In this document: piece after piece, positions 34,767 to 43,869 of the stretch
How the letters are laid out: every line of letters starts with the position of its first letter
Position numbering within the stretch: the first letter of the stretch is position 1
Assembly: GCF_028583725.1 (NCBI RefSeq)
Contig: NZ_CP110680.1
Coordinates: 620,001 to 684,000 of the forward strand
Direction: 5' to 3'
Source: Cellulomonas fimi
Lineage (GTDB): Bacteria > Actinomycetota > Actinomycetes > Actinomycetales > Cellulomonadaceae
DNA: 64,000 nt
Notes under the pieces: generated by a model
Seen by the model: the letters and a program-made list of their open reading frames with translations, nothing else
Database searches by the model: none
Told to the model about the DNA's origin: nothing
Made by a program: the position numbers and the translations under genes

Positions 34767-34924
34767 CCGTGGTCCTCCGCTCTGCGTCGTCGCGCCCCGA
34801 TGGTATCGGCCGACCGTCCGGCGTCCCCGGACCGCCTCACCGCCGGTCGACCTCGTGCGCAGCGTGCACGGGCGTGCCCGGCGCGGTCGCCGTGGTGGCC
34901 CTGGGCGGCAGTAGGCTCGGGCCG

Positions 34925-34938
34925 GGAAAGGGCTTCCC
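34925..34938. promoter_or_regulatory. GGAAAGCGCTTTCC-type operator, site 4
   Basis: GGAAAGGGCTTCCC lies 20 bases upstream of the rhamnose operon -35 box. It has two mismatches to the consensus. Confidence 0.45.
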
Positions 34939-34958
34939 GGCGGATCTGCCGCAGAGGG

Positions 34959-34988
34959 TTGACGCCGTGGTCGCCCGGTTCCTAGAGT
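34959..34988 (+). promoter_or_regulatory. Promoter of the rhamnose operon
   Basis: TTGACG (34959-34964) and TAGAGT (34983-34988) are 18 bases apart; the expected start near 34995 abuts the LacI-type operator at 34998. Confidence 0.6.
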
Positions 34989-34997
34989 GCTCAACGA

Positions 34998-35009
34998 TGA
35001 ATCGTTTCA
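34998..35009. promoter_or_regulatory. Rhamnose-type LacI operator 4
   Basis: TGAATCGTTTCA, a near-palindrome centred on CG, overlaps the initial transcribed region of the rhamnose operon, ideal for repression. Confidence 0.7.
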
Positions 35010-35034
35010 ACGACGCGACGATCGGAGGCAGGCC

Positions 35035-35484
35035 GTGACGCGAGTCTGCTTCGTCTCCCGGGTCCGCCCGGACCGCCTCGACGAGTACCGCGCCCGGCAC
35101 GCCGCCGTGTGGCCGGAGATGCTCGAGGCGCTCCGCGACACCGGGTGGCGCGACTACTCCCTGTACCTCGCCCCCGACGGGCTGCTCGTCGGGCACCTCG
35201 AGACCGACGACTACGCCGCCGCGCAGGAGGCGATGACGCGCACCGCCGTCAACCCGCGCTGGCAGGCCGAGATGGCCGAGTTCTTCGTCACCGACGGCAA
35301 CCCCGACGAGGGGTTCCAGGTGCTCGACGAGGTCTTCCACCTCGAGGACCAGCTCCGGGCCGCCGGGCTCCCCACCACGCCGCCGACCGCCCGCCCGCCG
35401 CACGCCGACCCGGCCGGCACCGCCGACGACACCGCACCGCGCCCCACCACGACCGACCCCGCCCGACTGGAGGACCTCGCATGA
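35035..35484 (+). CDS. rhaM: L-rhamnose mutarotase
   Basis: 149 residues from GTG 35035, with GGAGGCAGG upstream. The first 105 residues are a RhaM ferredoxin-like domain: RHAAVWPEM contains the catalytic-type His22, and WRDYSLYL, the NPRWQAEMAEFF block and the early VCFVSRV match the family. It speeds interconversion of alpha and beta L-rhamnose for the isomerase. About 40 extra residues at the C-terminus are rich in Pro, Thr and Ala and are absent from the roughly 104-residue family standard. Its stop overlaps rhaI (ATGA). Confidence 0.9.
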   Translation: MTRVCFVSRVRPDRLDEYRARHAAVWPEMLEALRDTGWRDYSLYLAPDGLLVGHLETDDYAAAQEAMTRTAVNPRWQAEMAEFFVTDGNPDEGFQVLDEVFHLEDQLRAAGLPTTPPTARPPHADPAGTADDTAPRPTTTDPARLEDLA

Positions 35485-36659
35485 GCCCCACCCCCGAGGC
35501 CCTCGCCGCCGCGCGCGGCGTCCTGGCCCAGCAGACGATCGAGCTGCCGTCGTGGGCGTTCGGCAACTCCGGCACGCGGTTCAAGGTGTTCGCCCAGCAG
35601 GGCGTCCCGCGCGACCCGTTCGAGAAGATCGCCGACGCCGCCCAGGTGCACCGGTACACGGGCGTCGCGCCGCGCGTGAGCCTGCACATCCCGTGGGACC
35701 TCGTCGACGACTACGACGCGCTCGCGCGGCACGCCAAGGACCTCGGCGTCCAGATCGGCGCGATCAACTCGAACCTGTTCCAGGACGACGACTACATGCT
35801 CGGCTCGCTCACGCACCCCGACGCGCGCGTGCGGGCCAAGGCCGTGCAGCACCACCTGCAGTGCCTCGACGTCATGCGCGCGACCGGGTCGCAGGACCTC
35901 AAGCTGTGGCTGCCCGACGGCCTCAACTACCCCGGCCAGGACTCGATCCGCGCGCGGCAGGACCGGCTCGCCGAGGGCCTCGCGGAGATCTACGGCGCGC
36001 TCGACCCGCAGCACCGGCTGATCCTCGAGTACAAGTTCTTCGAGCCCGCGTTCTACTCGATGGACATCCCCGACTGGGGCACGTCGCTGCTGCACTGCCT
36101 CGCGCTCGGCGAGCGGGCGATGGTCGTGCTCGACACCGGCCACCACGCGCCGGGCACGAACATCGAGTTCATCGTCGCGCAGCTGCTGCGCGCCGGGCGG
36201 CTCGGCGCGTTCGACTTCAACAGCCGGTTCTTCGCCGACGACGACCTCATGGTCGGCGCCGCCGACCCGTTCCAGCTGTTCCGGATCATGCACGAGATCG
36301 TCCAGGCGGGGGCGCTCGCGCCCGACAGCGGCGTGAACTTCATGCTCGACCAGTGCCACAACATCGAGCCGAAGATCCCGGGCCAGATCCGGTCCGTCAT
36401 GAACGTGCAGGAGGCGACGGCCAAGGCGCTGCTCGTCGACCGCGACGCGCTCACGGCCGCCCAGCTCGCGGGCGACGTGCTCGGCGCGAACGGGGTCCTC
36501 ATGGACGCCTACAACACCGACGTGCGCCCGCTGCTCGCGGACCTGCGCACCGAGCAGGGTCTCGACCCTGAGCCCCTGGCCGCGTACGCGCGGTCCGGGT
36601 ACGCCGAGACGATCGTGGCCGAGCGTGTCGGTGGCACGCAGGCCGGATGGGGAGCCTGA
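35481..36659 (+). CDS. rhaI: L-rhamnose isomerase, Pseudomonas type
   Basis: 392 residues, a TIM-barrel isomerase converting L-rhamnose to L-rhamnulose. Metal and substrate residues appear in ILEYKFFEPAF, VLDTGHHAPGTN and FDFNSRFFADDDL, matching the RhaI/Pseudomonas stutzeri class rather than E. coli RhaA. Starts at an ATG overlapping the rhaM stop. Four bases separate it from rhaD. Confidence 0.93.
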   Translation: MSPTPEALAAARGVLAQQTIELPSWAFGNSGTRFKVFAQQGVPRDPFEKIADAAQVHRYTGVAPRVSLHIPWDLVDDYDALARHAKDLGVQIGAINSNLFQDDDYMLGSLTHPDARVRAKAVQHHLQCLDVMRATGSQDLKLWLPDGLNYPGQDSIRARQDRLAEGLAEIYGALDPQHRLILEYKFFEPAFYSMDIPDWGTSLLHCLALGERAMVVLDTGHHAPGTNIEFIVAQLLRAGRLGAFDFNSRFFADDDLMVGAADPFQLFRIMHEIVQAGALAPDSGVNFMLDQCHNIEPKIPGQIRSVMNVQEATAKALLVDRDALTAAQLAGDVLGANGVLMDAYNTDVRPLLADLRTEQGLDPEPLAAYARSGYAETIVAERVGGTQAGWGA

Positions 36660-36663
36660 CGAC

Positions 36664-38730
36664 ATGACCGACGCGACGACGCACCGCGCCGCGGCCGACC
36701 TGATCGCCCGCTCGAACCGCCTGGGCTCCGACCCTCGCGTCACCAACTACGCGGGCGGCAACACGTCCGCCAAGGGCACCGCGACCGACCCGGTGACCGG
36801 GCAGGACGTCGAGCTCCTGTGGGTCAAGGGCTCCGGCGGCGACCTGGGCACCCTGACCGAGAAGAACCTCGCCGTGCTGCGGCTCGACCGGCTGCGCGCG
36901 CTCGTCGACGTGTACCCGGGCGTCGACCGCGAGGACGAGATGGTCGCCGCGTTCGACTACTGCCTGCACGGCAAGGGCGGCGCGGCGCCGTCGATCGACA
37001 CCGCGATGCACGGGCTCGTCGACGCCGCGCACGTCGACCACCTGCACCCCGACTCCGGGATCGCGATCGCGACCGCCGCCGACGGCGAGGAGCTCACGCA
37101 CGAGATCTTCGGCGACTCCGTCGTGTGGGTGCCGTGGCGCCGGCCCGGGTTCCAGCTCGGCCTCGACATCGCCGAGATCAAGGAGAAGAACCCGCAGGCC
37201 ATCGGCTGCGTCCTCGGCGGGCACGGCATCACCGCGTGGGGCGACACGTCCGCCGAGGCCGAGCAGCGCTCGCTCGAGATCATCCGCTCCGCCGAGGCGT
37301 TCATCGAGGAGCGCACGCGTGCGCTCGCCGCCGAGGGTGGGCACCCGTTCGGCGCCGTCGTGCCGGGCTTCGAGCCGCTCGACCCGCAGGCGCGGCGCGA
37401 GCGGGCTGCCGCGCTCGCGCCCGTGATCCGCGGCCTCGCGTCCGCCGACCGCCCGCAGGTCGGGCACTTCACGGACTCCGACGTCGTGCTCGACTTCCTG
37501 TCCCGCGAGCGCCTCGCACCCCTCGCGGCGCTCGGCACGTCGTGCCCCGACCACTTCCTGCGGACCAAGGTGTCGCCGCTCGTCGTCGACCTGCCCGCGA
37601 CCGCACCCGTCGAGGACGTGATCGCGCGGCTGCGGACGCTGCACGAGGAGTACCGGGCCGCGTACCAGGCGTACTACGACCGGCACGCGACCGCGGACTC
37701 GCCCGCGATCCGTGGCGCCGACCCGGCGATCGTGCTCGTCCCCGGCGTCGGGATGTTCTCGTTCGGCAAGGACAAGCAGACCGCGCGCGTCGCGGGCGAG
37801 TTCTACGTCAACGCGATCAACGTGATGCGCGGCGCCGAGGCGATCTCGACGTACCAGCCGATCGACGAGTCGGAGAAGTTCCGCATCGAGTACTGGGCGC
37901 TCGAGGAGGCCAAGCTCCAGCGCATGCCCGCGCCGAAGCCGCTCGCGACGCGGGTCGCGCTCGTGACCGGCGCCGGGTCGGGCATCGGTCGTGCCATCGC
38001 CGAGCGGCTCGCGGCCGAGGGCGCGTGCGTCGTGATCGCGGACCTCAACCTCGCGGGGGCGCAGGAGGTCGCGGACGCGCTCGGCGGGCCCGACGTGGCC
38101 GTCGCGGTCGAGGCCGACGTGACGTCCGAGGACGCCGTCGCCGCGCTCGTCCGCGAGACGGTGCTCGCGTTCGGCGGCGTCGACCTGGTCGTCAACAACG
38201 CCGGCCTGTCGATCTCGAAGCCGCTGCTGGAGACCACCGTCAAGGACTGGGACCTGCAGCACGACGTCATGGCCCGCGGGTCGTTCCTCGTCGCCCGCGA
38301 GGCGGCGCGCGCGATGATCGCGCAGGGCTTCGGCGGGGACATCGTCTACATCGCGTCGAAGAACTCGCTGTTCGCCGGCCCGAACAACATCGCCTACTCC
38401 GCGACCAAGGCCGACCAGGCCCACCAGGTCCGGCTGCTCGCGGCCGAGCTCGGCGAGCACGGCATCCGCGTCAACGGCGTCAACCCCGACGGCGTCGTGC
38501 GCGGGTCGGGCATCTTCGCAGGCGGCTGGGGCGCGCAGCGCGCGGCCGTCTACGGCGTGCCGGAGTCCGAGCTCGGCGCCTACTACGCGCAGCGGACGCT
38601 GCTCAAGCGCGAGGTCCTGCCCGAGCACGTCGCCGCCGCGGTGTTCGCGCTCACCGGGCCGGACCTCGTCCAGACGACGGGCCTGCACGTCCCCGTCGAC
38701 TCGGGCGTCGCGGCGGCCTTCCTGCGATGA
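36664..38730 (+). CDS. rhaD: Bifunctional rhamnulose-1-phosphate aldolase / lactaldehyde dehydrogenase
   Basis: 688 residues. An N-terminal class II aldolase domain (about 1-420) has the metal-binding HLHPD at 126-130 and GGHG. A C-terminal short-chain dehydrogenase domain (about 430-688) has TGAGSGIGR near 435 and the catalytic YSATK near 578. This fusion, also called RhaD-RhaW/RhaEW, splits rhamnulose 1-phosphate into DHAP and L-lactaldehyde and oxidises the aldehyde to L-lactate. That lactate could feed the lldD product at 3.8-5.0 kb. The stop overlaps rhaB (ATGA). Confidence 0.93.
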   Translation: MTDATTHRAAADLIARSNRLGSDPRVTNYAGGNTSAKGTATDPVTGQDVELLWVKGSGGDLGTLTEKNLAVLRLDRLRALVDVYPGVDREDEMVAAFDYCLHGKGGAAPSIDTAMHGLVDAAHVDHLHPDSGIAIATAADGEELTHEIFGDSVVWVPWRRPGFQLGLDIAEIKEKNPQAIGCVLGGHGITAWGDTSAEAEQRSLEIIRSAEAFIEERTRALAAEGGHPFGAVVPGFEPLDPQARRERAAALAPVIRGLASADRPQVGHFTDSDVVLDFLSRERLAPLAALGTSCPDHFLRTKVSPLVVDLPATAPVEDVIARLRTLHEEYRAAYQAYYDRHATADSPAIRGADPAIVLVPGVGMFSFGKDKQTARVAGEFYVNAINVMRGAEAISTYQPIDESEKFRIEYWALEEAKLQRMPAPKPLATRVALVTGAGSGIGRAIAERLAAEGACVVIADLNLAGAQEVADALGGPDVAVAVEADVTSEDAVAALVRETVLAFGGVDLVVNNAGLSISKPLLETTVKDWDLQHDVMARGSFLVAREAARAMIAQGFGGDIVYIASKNSLFAGPNNIAYSATKADQAHQVRLLAAELGEHGIRVNGVNPDGVVRGSGIFAGGWGAQRAAVYGVPESELGAYYAQRTLLKREVLPEHVAAAVFALTGPDLVQTTGLHVPVDSGVAAAFLR

Positions 38731-40244
38731 GCGCGTTCGCGGCCGTCGACCTCGGGGCGTCGTCCGGGCGCGTCATCGTCGGACGGGTCGTCGACGGGGC
38801 CGACGGGCCGCGCGTGGCGCTGCACGAGGTCAACCGGTTCCCCAACGGGCCGGTCCGCGTGCCCGCGGTCCCGGGCGGCGCGGGGGCACGGGGCGACGCG
38901 ACGCTGTTCTGGGACGTGCTGCACCTGTACCGCGGCGTGCTCGACGGGCTGCGCGCGGCGACGCGCGAGGTCGGGACGCTCGCGGGCGTCGGCATCGACT
39001 CGTGGGCCGTCGACCACGGGCTGCTCGACGCCGACGGCCGCCTGCTCGGCAACCCCGTGCACTACCGCGACGCCCGCACCGACGGCGTCCCGGACAAGGT
39101 CTTCGCGACCGTCCCGGCGGCCGAGCTCTACGCGCGCACCGGCCTGCAGGTGCAGCCCTTCAACACCGTGTTCCAGCTCGTCGCCGCGCAGGGCACCGCG
39201 GCGCTCGCGGCGGCGCGGCAGGCGCTCCTGGTCCCCGACCTGCTCGGCGCCTGGCTCACGGGGACCGCCGTCGCCGAGGTCACGAACGCCTCCACGACCG
39301 GCCTGCTCGACGCGACCTCCCGGACCTGGGCGGTCGACGTCGCCGAGCGGCTCGGGATCGACGCGCGCCTCCTGCCGCCGCTGCGCGACCCCGGTGTGCT
39401 GCTCGGGCACGTCCGCGACGACGTGCGCGCCGACGTCGGACACCACGCGCCGCTGCCCGTGTGGACGGTCGGGTCGCACGACACCGCGTCGGCCGTCGTC
39501 GCCGTGCCCGCGACGCAGCCCGGGTTCGCGTACGTCTCGTGCGGCACGTGGTCGCTCGTCGGGCTGGAGCTCGACGCGCCCGTGCTGACCGAGGCGTCGC
39601 GCGCCGCGAACTTCACGAACGAGGCGGGCGTCGACGGCACCGTCCGCTACCTCAAGAACGTCATGGGCCTGTGGGTGCTGCAGGAGACGCTGCGGACCTG
39701 GAACGACGCGGGCCTGCCCGCCGACCTGCCCGACCTGCTCGCCGCCGCGGCCCAGGTGCCGCCCCTGACGACCGTCGTGGACGTCGACGACCCCGAGCTC
39801 CTCCCGCCCGGCGACATGCCCGCACGGCTCGCGGCCGCCGCGGTGCGGACCGGCCAGACCCCGCCGCAGACGCAGGCCGAGGTCGTCCGGTGCATCCTCG
39901 ACTCGCTCGCGCTCGCGTACCGCCGGGCCGTGCGGCAGGCCGCCCTGCTGTCGGGACGCGACGTGCAGGTCGTGCACGTGGTCGGCGGCGGCGTGCGCAA
40001 CGCGCTGCTGTGCCGGCTCACCGCCGACGCCACCGGGCTGCCCGTCGTCGCCGGTCCCGTCGAGGGTGCCGCGCTCGGCAACGTGCTCGTGCAGGCGCGC
40101 GCCGCGGGCGTGCTGTCGGGGTCCCTCACCGACCTGCGCGCGGTGGGTGCGCGCGGCCTGGACCTCGACCGCTACGAGCCCGGTGGGCCGGGCACGCCCG
40201 GCGAGGACCAGTGGGCGGCCGCGGAGGCGCGCCTGTTCTCCTGA
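38727..40244 (+). CDS. rhaB: Rhamnulokinase
   Basis: 505 residues of the FGGY kinase family. The N-terminal ATPase motif is FAAVDLGASSGRVIVG, the substrate-side signature GIDSWAVDHGLLD and the phosphate-2 motif HDTASAV; VHVVGGGVRNALLC is the adenosine-binding block. It phosphorylates L-rhamnulose at O1. Last gene of the rhaM-rhaI-rhaD-rhaB operon, followed by a hairpin. Confidence 0.93.
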   Translation: MSAFAAVDLGASSGRVIVGRVVDGADGPRVALHEVNRFPNGPVRVPAVPGGAGARGDATLFWDVLHLYRGVLDGLRAATREVGTLAGVGIDSWAVDHGLLDADGRLLGNPVHYRDARTDGVPDKVFATVPAAELYARTGLQVQPFNTVFQLVAAQGTAALAAARQALLVPDLLGAWLTGTAVAEVTNASTTGLLDATSRTWAVDVAERLGIDARLLPPLRDPGVLLGHVRDDVRADVGHHAPLPVWTVGSHDTASAVVAVPATQPGFAYVSCGTWSLVGLELDAPVLTEASRAANFTNEAGVDGTVRYLKNVMGLWVLQETLRTWNDAGLPADLPDLLAAAAQVPPLTTVVDVDDPELLPPGDMPARLAAAAVRTGQTPPQTQAEVVRCILDSLALAYRRAVRQAALLSGRDVQVVHVVGGGVRNALLCRLTADATGLPVVAGPVEGAALGNVLVQARAAGVLSGSLTDLRAVGARGLDLDRYEPGGPGTPGEDQWAAAEARLFS

Positions 40245-40245
40245 G

Positions 40246-40283
40246 CGGCTCGTGTCGGACCGGCACGCCGGTGTGTCGAGCCG
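40246..40283 (+). terminator. Terminator of the rhamnose operon
   Basis: CGGCTCG (40246-40252) pairs with CGAGCCG (40277-40283) around an inner CCGGC/GCCGG stem, just after the rhaB stop. Confidence 0.5.
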
Positions 40284-40346
40284 GGTGGGTCTCGCGCGTC
40301 ATGGGCGTGCGAGGGCACAGTGGGTGCCCCGGTGAGGAGGACTGAC

Positions 40347-40733
40347 ATGGCCCGCTACCTCGTGATGCTGCGTGGTGACCAGGCGACGTGGGACGCCTGG
40401 ACGGACGACGACATGGCGCGGAACTCGACCCGGCACGCGGAGCTCGCCCGCCGCGCACCGGCGCGCGGGCACACGATCGTCGGCGGCGAGGAGCTCACGC
40501 ACCCCGGCCAGTCGCTCGTCGTGCGGCGCAGCACCGACGGCACCGGCACCGTGAGCGACGGCCCGTACACCGAGCTCGTCGAGCAGGTCGGCGGCTACTA
40601 CCTCGTCGAGACCGACGACGTGCGCGACCTCGCGGCGCTGCTCGCCGAGACCCTTGCGGAGGACGTCGAGATCCGCGGGTTCGTCGACCACTCCGCCGAC
40701 CTGCCCGCCGGCGAGGTCGACGTCCCCGCCTGA
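40347..40733 (+). CDS. YCII-related domain protein
   Basis: 128 residues with a YCII/DGPF fold: MARYLVMLRGDQATWDAW at the start and the hallmark SDGPYTELVEQVGGYYLVETDD in the middle. YCII-type proteins are small enzymes of uncertain function, often near ECF sigma factors. The ATG at 40347 has GAGGAG upstream. Confidence 0.8.
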   Translation: MARYLVMLRGDQATWDAWTDDDMARNSTRHAELARRAPARGHTIVGGEELTHPGQSLVVRRSTDGTGTVSDGPYTELVEQVGGYYLVETDDVRDLAALLAETLAEDVEIRGFVDHSADLPAGEVDVPA

Positions 40734-40855
40734 GCGTTCGCCGGTCACCGCGACGAGCGGATCGGCCCCGCGGGTGGCGAGGGCGACGCTACGGTGCGGT
40801 CAGGCGGCACCGTGGCCGCCCGCCACCGCGCGGTGGCCGACGAGAGGAGCGGCCC

Positions 40856-41125
40856 GTGGACCTGCCCCGTCTGTCCGCCGTCCAGATGTTCTGGTGGAGC
40901 GTCGGCCTGCTGGTCGGTGGCGCGGTCGCGAACGAGGTCCTCGCGCGATCCGTCGGGTTCCTCGGCGGTGGCGGCTCCTGGGTGGTGCTCGTCGCCACGC
41001 TCATGAACCTCGCGCAGACGCTCGGCGTCACGGGCGTCGTCGGGGCGTTCGTCGTCCGCGCGCTCGAGCCGCGGCGCGTCGCGCGGGAGGCGCCCCAGAA
41101 CGTCGACCGCGAGCAGAACGTCTGA
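40856..41125 (+). CDS. Small two-helix membrane protein
   Basis: 89 residues from GTG 40856, preceded by GAGAGG. Two hydrophobic segments (about 11-28 and 40-66, WVVLVATLMNLAQTLGVTGVVGAF) and a basic/acidic tail. No family recognised. It converges on the AEC transporter with 12 bases between. Confidence 0.6.
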   Translation: MDLPRLSAVQMFWWSVGLLVGGAVANEVLARSVGFLGGGGSWVVLVATLMNLAQTLGVTGVVGAFVVRALEPRRVAREAPQNVDREQNV

Positions 41126-41137
41126 GGGCGGCGACGC

Positions 41138-42166
41138 TCAGAGGACCGCGGTCACGACCAGCAGCACGGGCAGGGCGAGGAGCGTCGTGACGAGGCCCGC
41201 GTCGCGCGCGAGCGCCTGGCCGCGGCCGTACTGGATCGCGTAGACGAGCACGTTCTGCGCGGTGGGCAGCGCGGCCATCGCGATCACGGCGAGCCGTGCC
41301 TCGCCGTGCAGCCCGAACGCCGTCGCGACGAGCGCGGCCAGCGCCGGGTGCACGACGGACCGCAGCACGACGGCGAGCGTGAGGTCGGGCCGGGGCGCGC
41401 GCTCGCGGTCGGTCGCGGGCACGGCCAGCGACATGCCGAAGGTGAGCAGCGCGAGGGGTGCGGCGGTCGCGCCGACGAGCTCGAACGGGCCGTAGACGAC
41501 GTCGGGCAGCTTCCACGGGAGCGCCGCGAGGACGAGCCCGGCGAGCGTGCCGACGATGATCGGGTTCGTCAGCGTCCGGCGCGCCGTGGCCCGGACGGCG
41601 GCAGCAGCGCGACGCGGGCGGGGGACCGGTGCGGGGTCGGCGCCGTCATCGGGTGCCAGGTCGCGCTCGACGTCGGGGGCACCGGGCTCGCGGGCCGCGC
41701 GCGGTGGCGTGCCGACCCCGTGCGCGCGGCGGGCGTCGAGGACGGTGAACGCGACGGGCGCGAGCACGAGCAACTGGAACAGCAGCGTCGGGACGGCGGC
41801 GACGGGGTCACCCAGCAGGAAGACGGCGAGGGCGAGCCCGAGGTTGCCGGCGTTGACGTACGACGACGCGAGCGTGCCGATCGTGACGTCGCCCGCGTCG
41901 CGGCGCAGCGCGAACCGCAGGACGAGCGCGGCGAGGACGGCGACCGCCGCGGTGCTGGTCCAGGTCGCGAGGGCGGCGCGGGAGGCGAGCACGTGCAGGT
42001 CGGTGCGCCCGATGCTCACGAGCAGGAGGGCGGGCGTCGCGACCGTGAAGACGAGCCGTGCGAGGACCGCCGACGCGTGCGGTCCGAGGACGCGCAGCCG
42101 GCCGAGCACCCACCCGGCGACGACGACGGCGGTGAGCGTGCCGAGCGCGGTGAGGACGGCGCCCAT
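41138..42166 (-). CDS. AEC family transporter
   Basis: 342 residues with ten predicted helices split by a central charged loop (about 170-200), the auxin-efflux-carrier (AEC) layout. The segments VNAGNLGLALAVFLLGDP and ALPTAQNVLVYAIQYGRG are the paired conserved blocks of AEC proteins. Bacterial AEC members move organic acids such as malonate or lactate. Substrate here unknown. It diverges from the VGNRAVQRML protein. Confidence 0.85.
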   Translation of the reverse strand: MGAVLTALGTLTAVVVAGWVLGRLRVLGPHASAVLARLVFTVATPALLLVSIGRTDLHVLASRAALATWTSTAAVAVLAALVLRFALRRDAGDVTIGTLASSYVNAGNLGLALAVFLLGDPVAAVPTLLFQLLVLAPVAFTVLDARRAHGVGTPPRAAREPGAPDVERDLAPDDGADPAPVPRPRRAAAAVRATARRTLTNPIIVGTLAGLVLAALPWKLPDVVYGPFELVGATAAPLALLTFGMSLAVPATDRERAPRPDLTLAVVLRSVVHPALAALVATAFGLHGEARLAVIAMAALPTAQNVLVYAIQYGRGQALARDAGLVTTLLALPVLLVVTAVL

Positions 42167-42465
42167 TCAGGCCCGCTCGCCGGGGACGCGGGGCCGGTCG
42201 CTCGTGAGGGGCACGGGATCACCCTGTCACGCGTGCCCCGACGAGCGCGGCCACCGCACGGGATCGCGACGTCCTGGGGCAGCGGATAGCCTGACGAGGC
42301 ACGTCAGCCACCGCACTCCCGATCGCTCTGCCTCGTCCGGGGCGGGTTCGCGCGAGCCGCTGGACCCTGCTCACCTCTGCCCGGCTGCGCACCTGCCACG
42401 GAACGGCCGGAGCGCAGGCGCCGCCGGTCCGCAGCGCCCGCAGCCCTCGAACCCGGGGACGTCCG
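42167..42465. other. Divergent intergenic region with a long hairpin (299 bases)
   Basis: No gene is seen. A hairpin at 42199-42247 pairs CGCTCGT...GGGGCACG with CGTGCCCC...ACGAGCG (about 15 pairs with one bulge). Near 42289 GATAGCCT could be a -10 box for the plus-strand gene. Confidence 0.6.
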
Positions 42466-43698
42466 ATGGAACACCGCCGAGCCCCGCTCGAGCCGCACGG
42501 CTCGCGCCCGACGCCGACGCCGAGACCCGCGGCCGCAGCCGTCGCACGGGCGGAGGAGGCGCTGCGGCGTGCTCCCGGCCCCCCGCCACCGGTGGCCGCG
42601 CGCACGATCCGGCTGCTCCAGGGGCAGGTCGGCAACCGCGCGGTCCAGCGGATGCTGGCCACGGCCCCCGCGATGGCCCCCGCCCCCGCGCTCGCCCCCG
42701 TCCAGCGGCAGATCGGCAACGGCGCGGACCAGCGTCCGGTGCTGCGCGAGAGGGACCGTGTGCTCTTCGTCGCGACCCTGCTGCCCGACTGGAGCGAGGA
42801 CGGCACGCACCGCTACCGGTTGAACGCCATGCACGGCCAGGAGGTCGTCACGATCGTCTCCGGCGACCAGGCCGGCTACCGGCTCGCGCAGGAGCGCGTG
42901 GCGTTCGGCCACGGCGTCAACCTGGGCAAGGACTACCGGCAGCAGGCGGGGACCGCCGAGTGCGTCGTCGTCTTCTACGGGCCGCTCGAGGCCACGCTCT
43001 CCCGCGCGGTCGCCAAGTGGGTCAGGGTCCGCGGCATCGTGCCGGCCGGGTCGCTCCGGGTGGTCCCGAACGACGTCTACGACAAGCTGCTGGCCCGGTA
43101 CGGCGGCAGCTGCGCCTCGTTCGAGCAGGACCTGTGGAGCCAGGCCACGCCGACGGACTATCCGCAGGTCATCCCGCCCGGCCACGCGCTGCCTCACCTG
43201 TCGCTCGAGCGCCAGACCGAGGAGGACATCAGCGGCGAGCCGCAGGTGCCGGCGCGCGAGATCGCCCAGGTGGCGCTGCCCACCCCGATCAGGGAGATGC
43301 AGAAGGGCATGGGCCCGACCGACGTCCTGCACTGGGGCGCGTGCCAGAACCCTGACGGCAAGCTGATCCGGGGCACGGACCTGTCGGTGATCCTGGACCC
43401 TGCGCTCAGCGCCCAGGTGTATCCGCCCGATGCCGCCGAGATCCGGCGCGAGAAGGAGTACCAGGAGCGCAAGGCCGCGCGGCAGCAGCCGCGCGCCCCT
43501 GCCCCGACGTTCCAGTCGCAGTCCCGCGTGACCGACCTGAGCGACACGCTCGTGCAGGCGCTGCGGGCGGACTACAAGGCCACCGACAAGCTGGACGACC
43601 AGGTCGCCCGGCTGAAGGTCCTGGCCACCCAGCACGACGTGCCCTGGGCGAAGCTGATGCGCTTCCTGGGCCAGGAGGGCCTCAAGGGCTCGGAGTGA
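42466..43698 (+). CDS. Orphan protein with eCIS-cargo-like VGNRAVQRML motif
   Basis: 410 residues, no overall family recognised. A disordered Pro/Ala/Arg-rich start (1-45) is followed by RLLQGQVGNRAVQRML (49-64), a helix motif common in proteins associated with extracellular contractile injection systems and DUF4157 proteins, then a Pro/Ala linker. Residues 95-260 form a probable enzyme-like domain (RVLFVATLLPDWSEDGTHRYRL, NLGKDYRQQAGTAECVVVFYG). Residues 300-410 are charged and helical. No signal peptide. Codon use is a little less extreme than in the neighbours. No baseplate or sheath genes are in the window, so any link to such a system is inferred from the motif only. Confidence 0.7.
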   Translation: MEHRRAPLEPHGSRPTPTPRPAAAAVARAEEALRRAPGPPPPVAARTIRLLQGQVGNRAVQRMLATAPAMAPAPALAPVQRQIGNGADQRPVLRERDRVLFVATLLPDWSEDGTHRYRLNAMHGQEVVTIVSGDQAGYRLAQERVAFGHGVNLGKDYRQQAGTAECVVVFYGPLEATLSRAVAKWVRVRGIVPAGSLRVVPNDVYDKLLARYGGSCASFEQDLWSQATPTDYPQVIPPGHALPHLSLERQTEEDISGEPQVPAREIAQVALPTPIREMQKGMGPTDVLHWGACQNPDGKLIRGTDLSVILDPALSAQVYPPDAAEIRREKEYQERKAARQQPRAPAPTFQSQSRVTDLSDTLVQALRADYKATDKLDDQVARLKVLATQHDVPWAKLMRFLGQEGLKGSE

Positions 43699-43725
43699 CG
43701 CGACGACGACCCGTGTCCGCTGGCC

Positions 43726-43739
43726 GGAAAGCGCTTGCC
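43726..43739. promoter_or_regulatory. GGAAAGCGCTTTCC-type operator, site 5
   Basis: GGAAAGCGCTTGCC stands alone in the 171 bases before the SDR-FAD-SGNH operon, one mismatch from consensus. Confidence 0.65.
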
Positions 43740-43869
43740 TCGCGCCTGGTCCGCATGTCACGATGACGGCGGCGGCGCCCGACGGACGGCCCCGCTCGCA
43801 CGGACCCGTGCCGTCGTCCCGCCGCACCGTCGGCTCGGGCGTCGCCGGGTGAGCACCGACTCGGACGGG

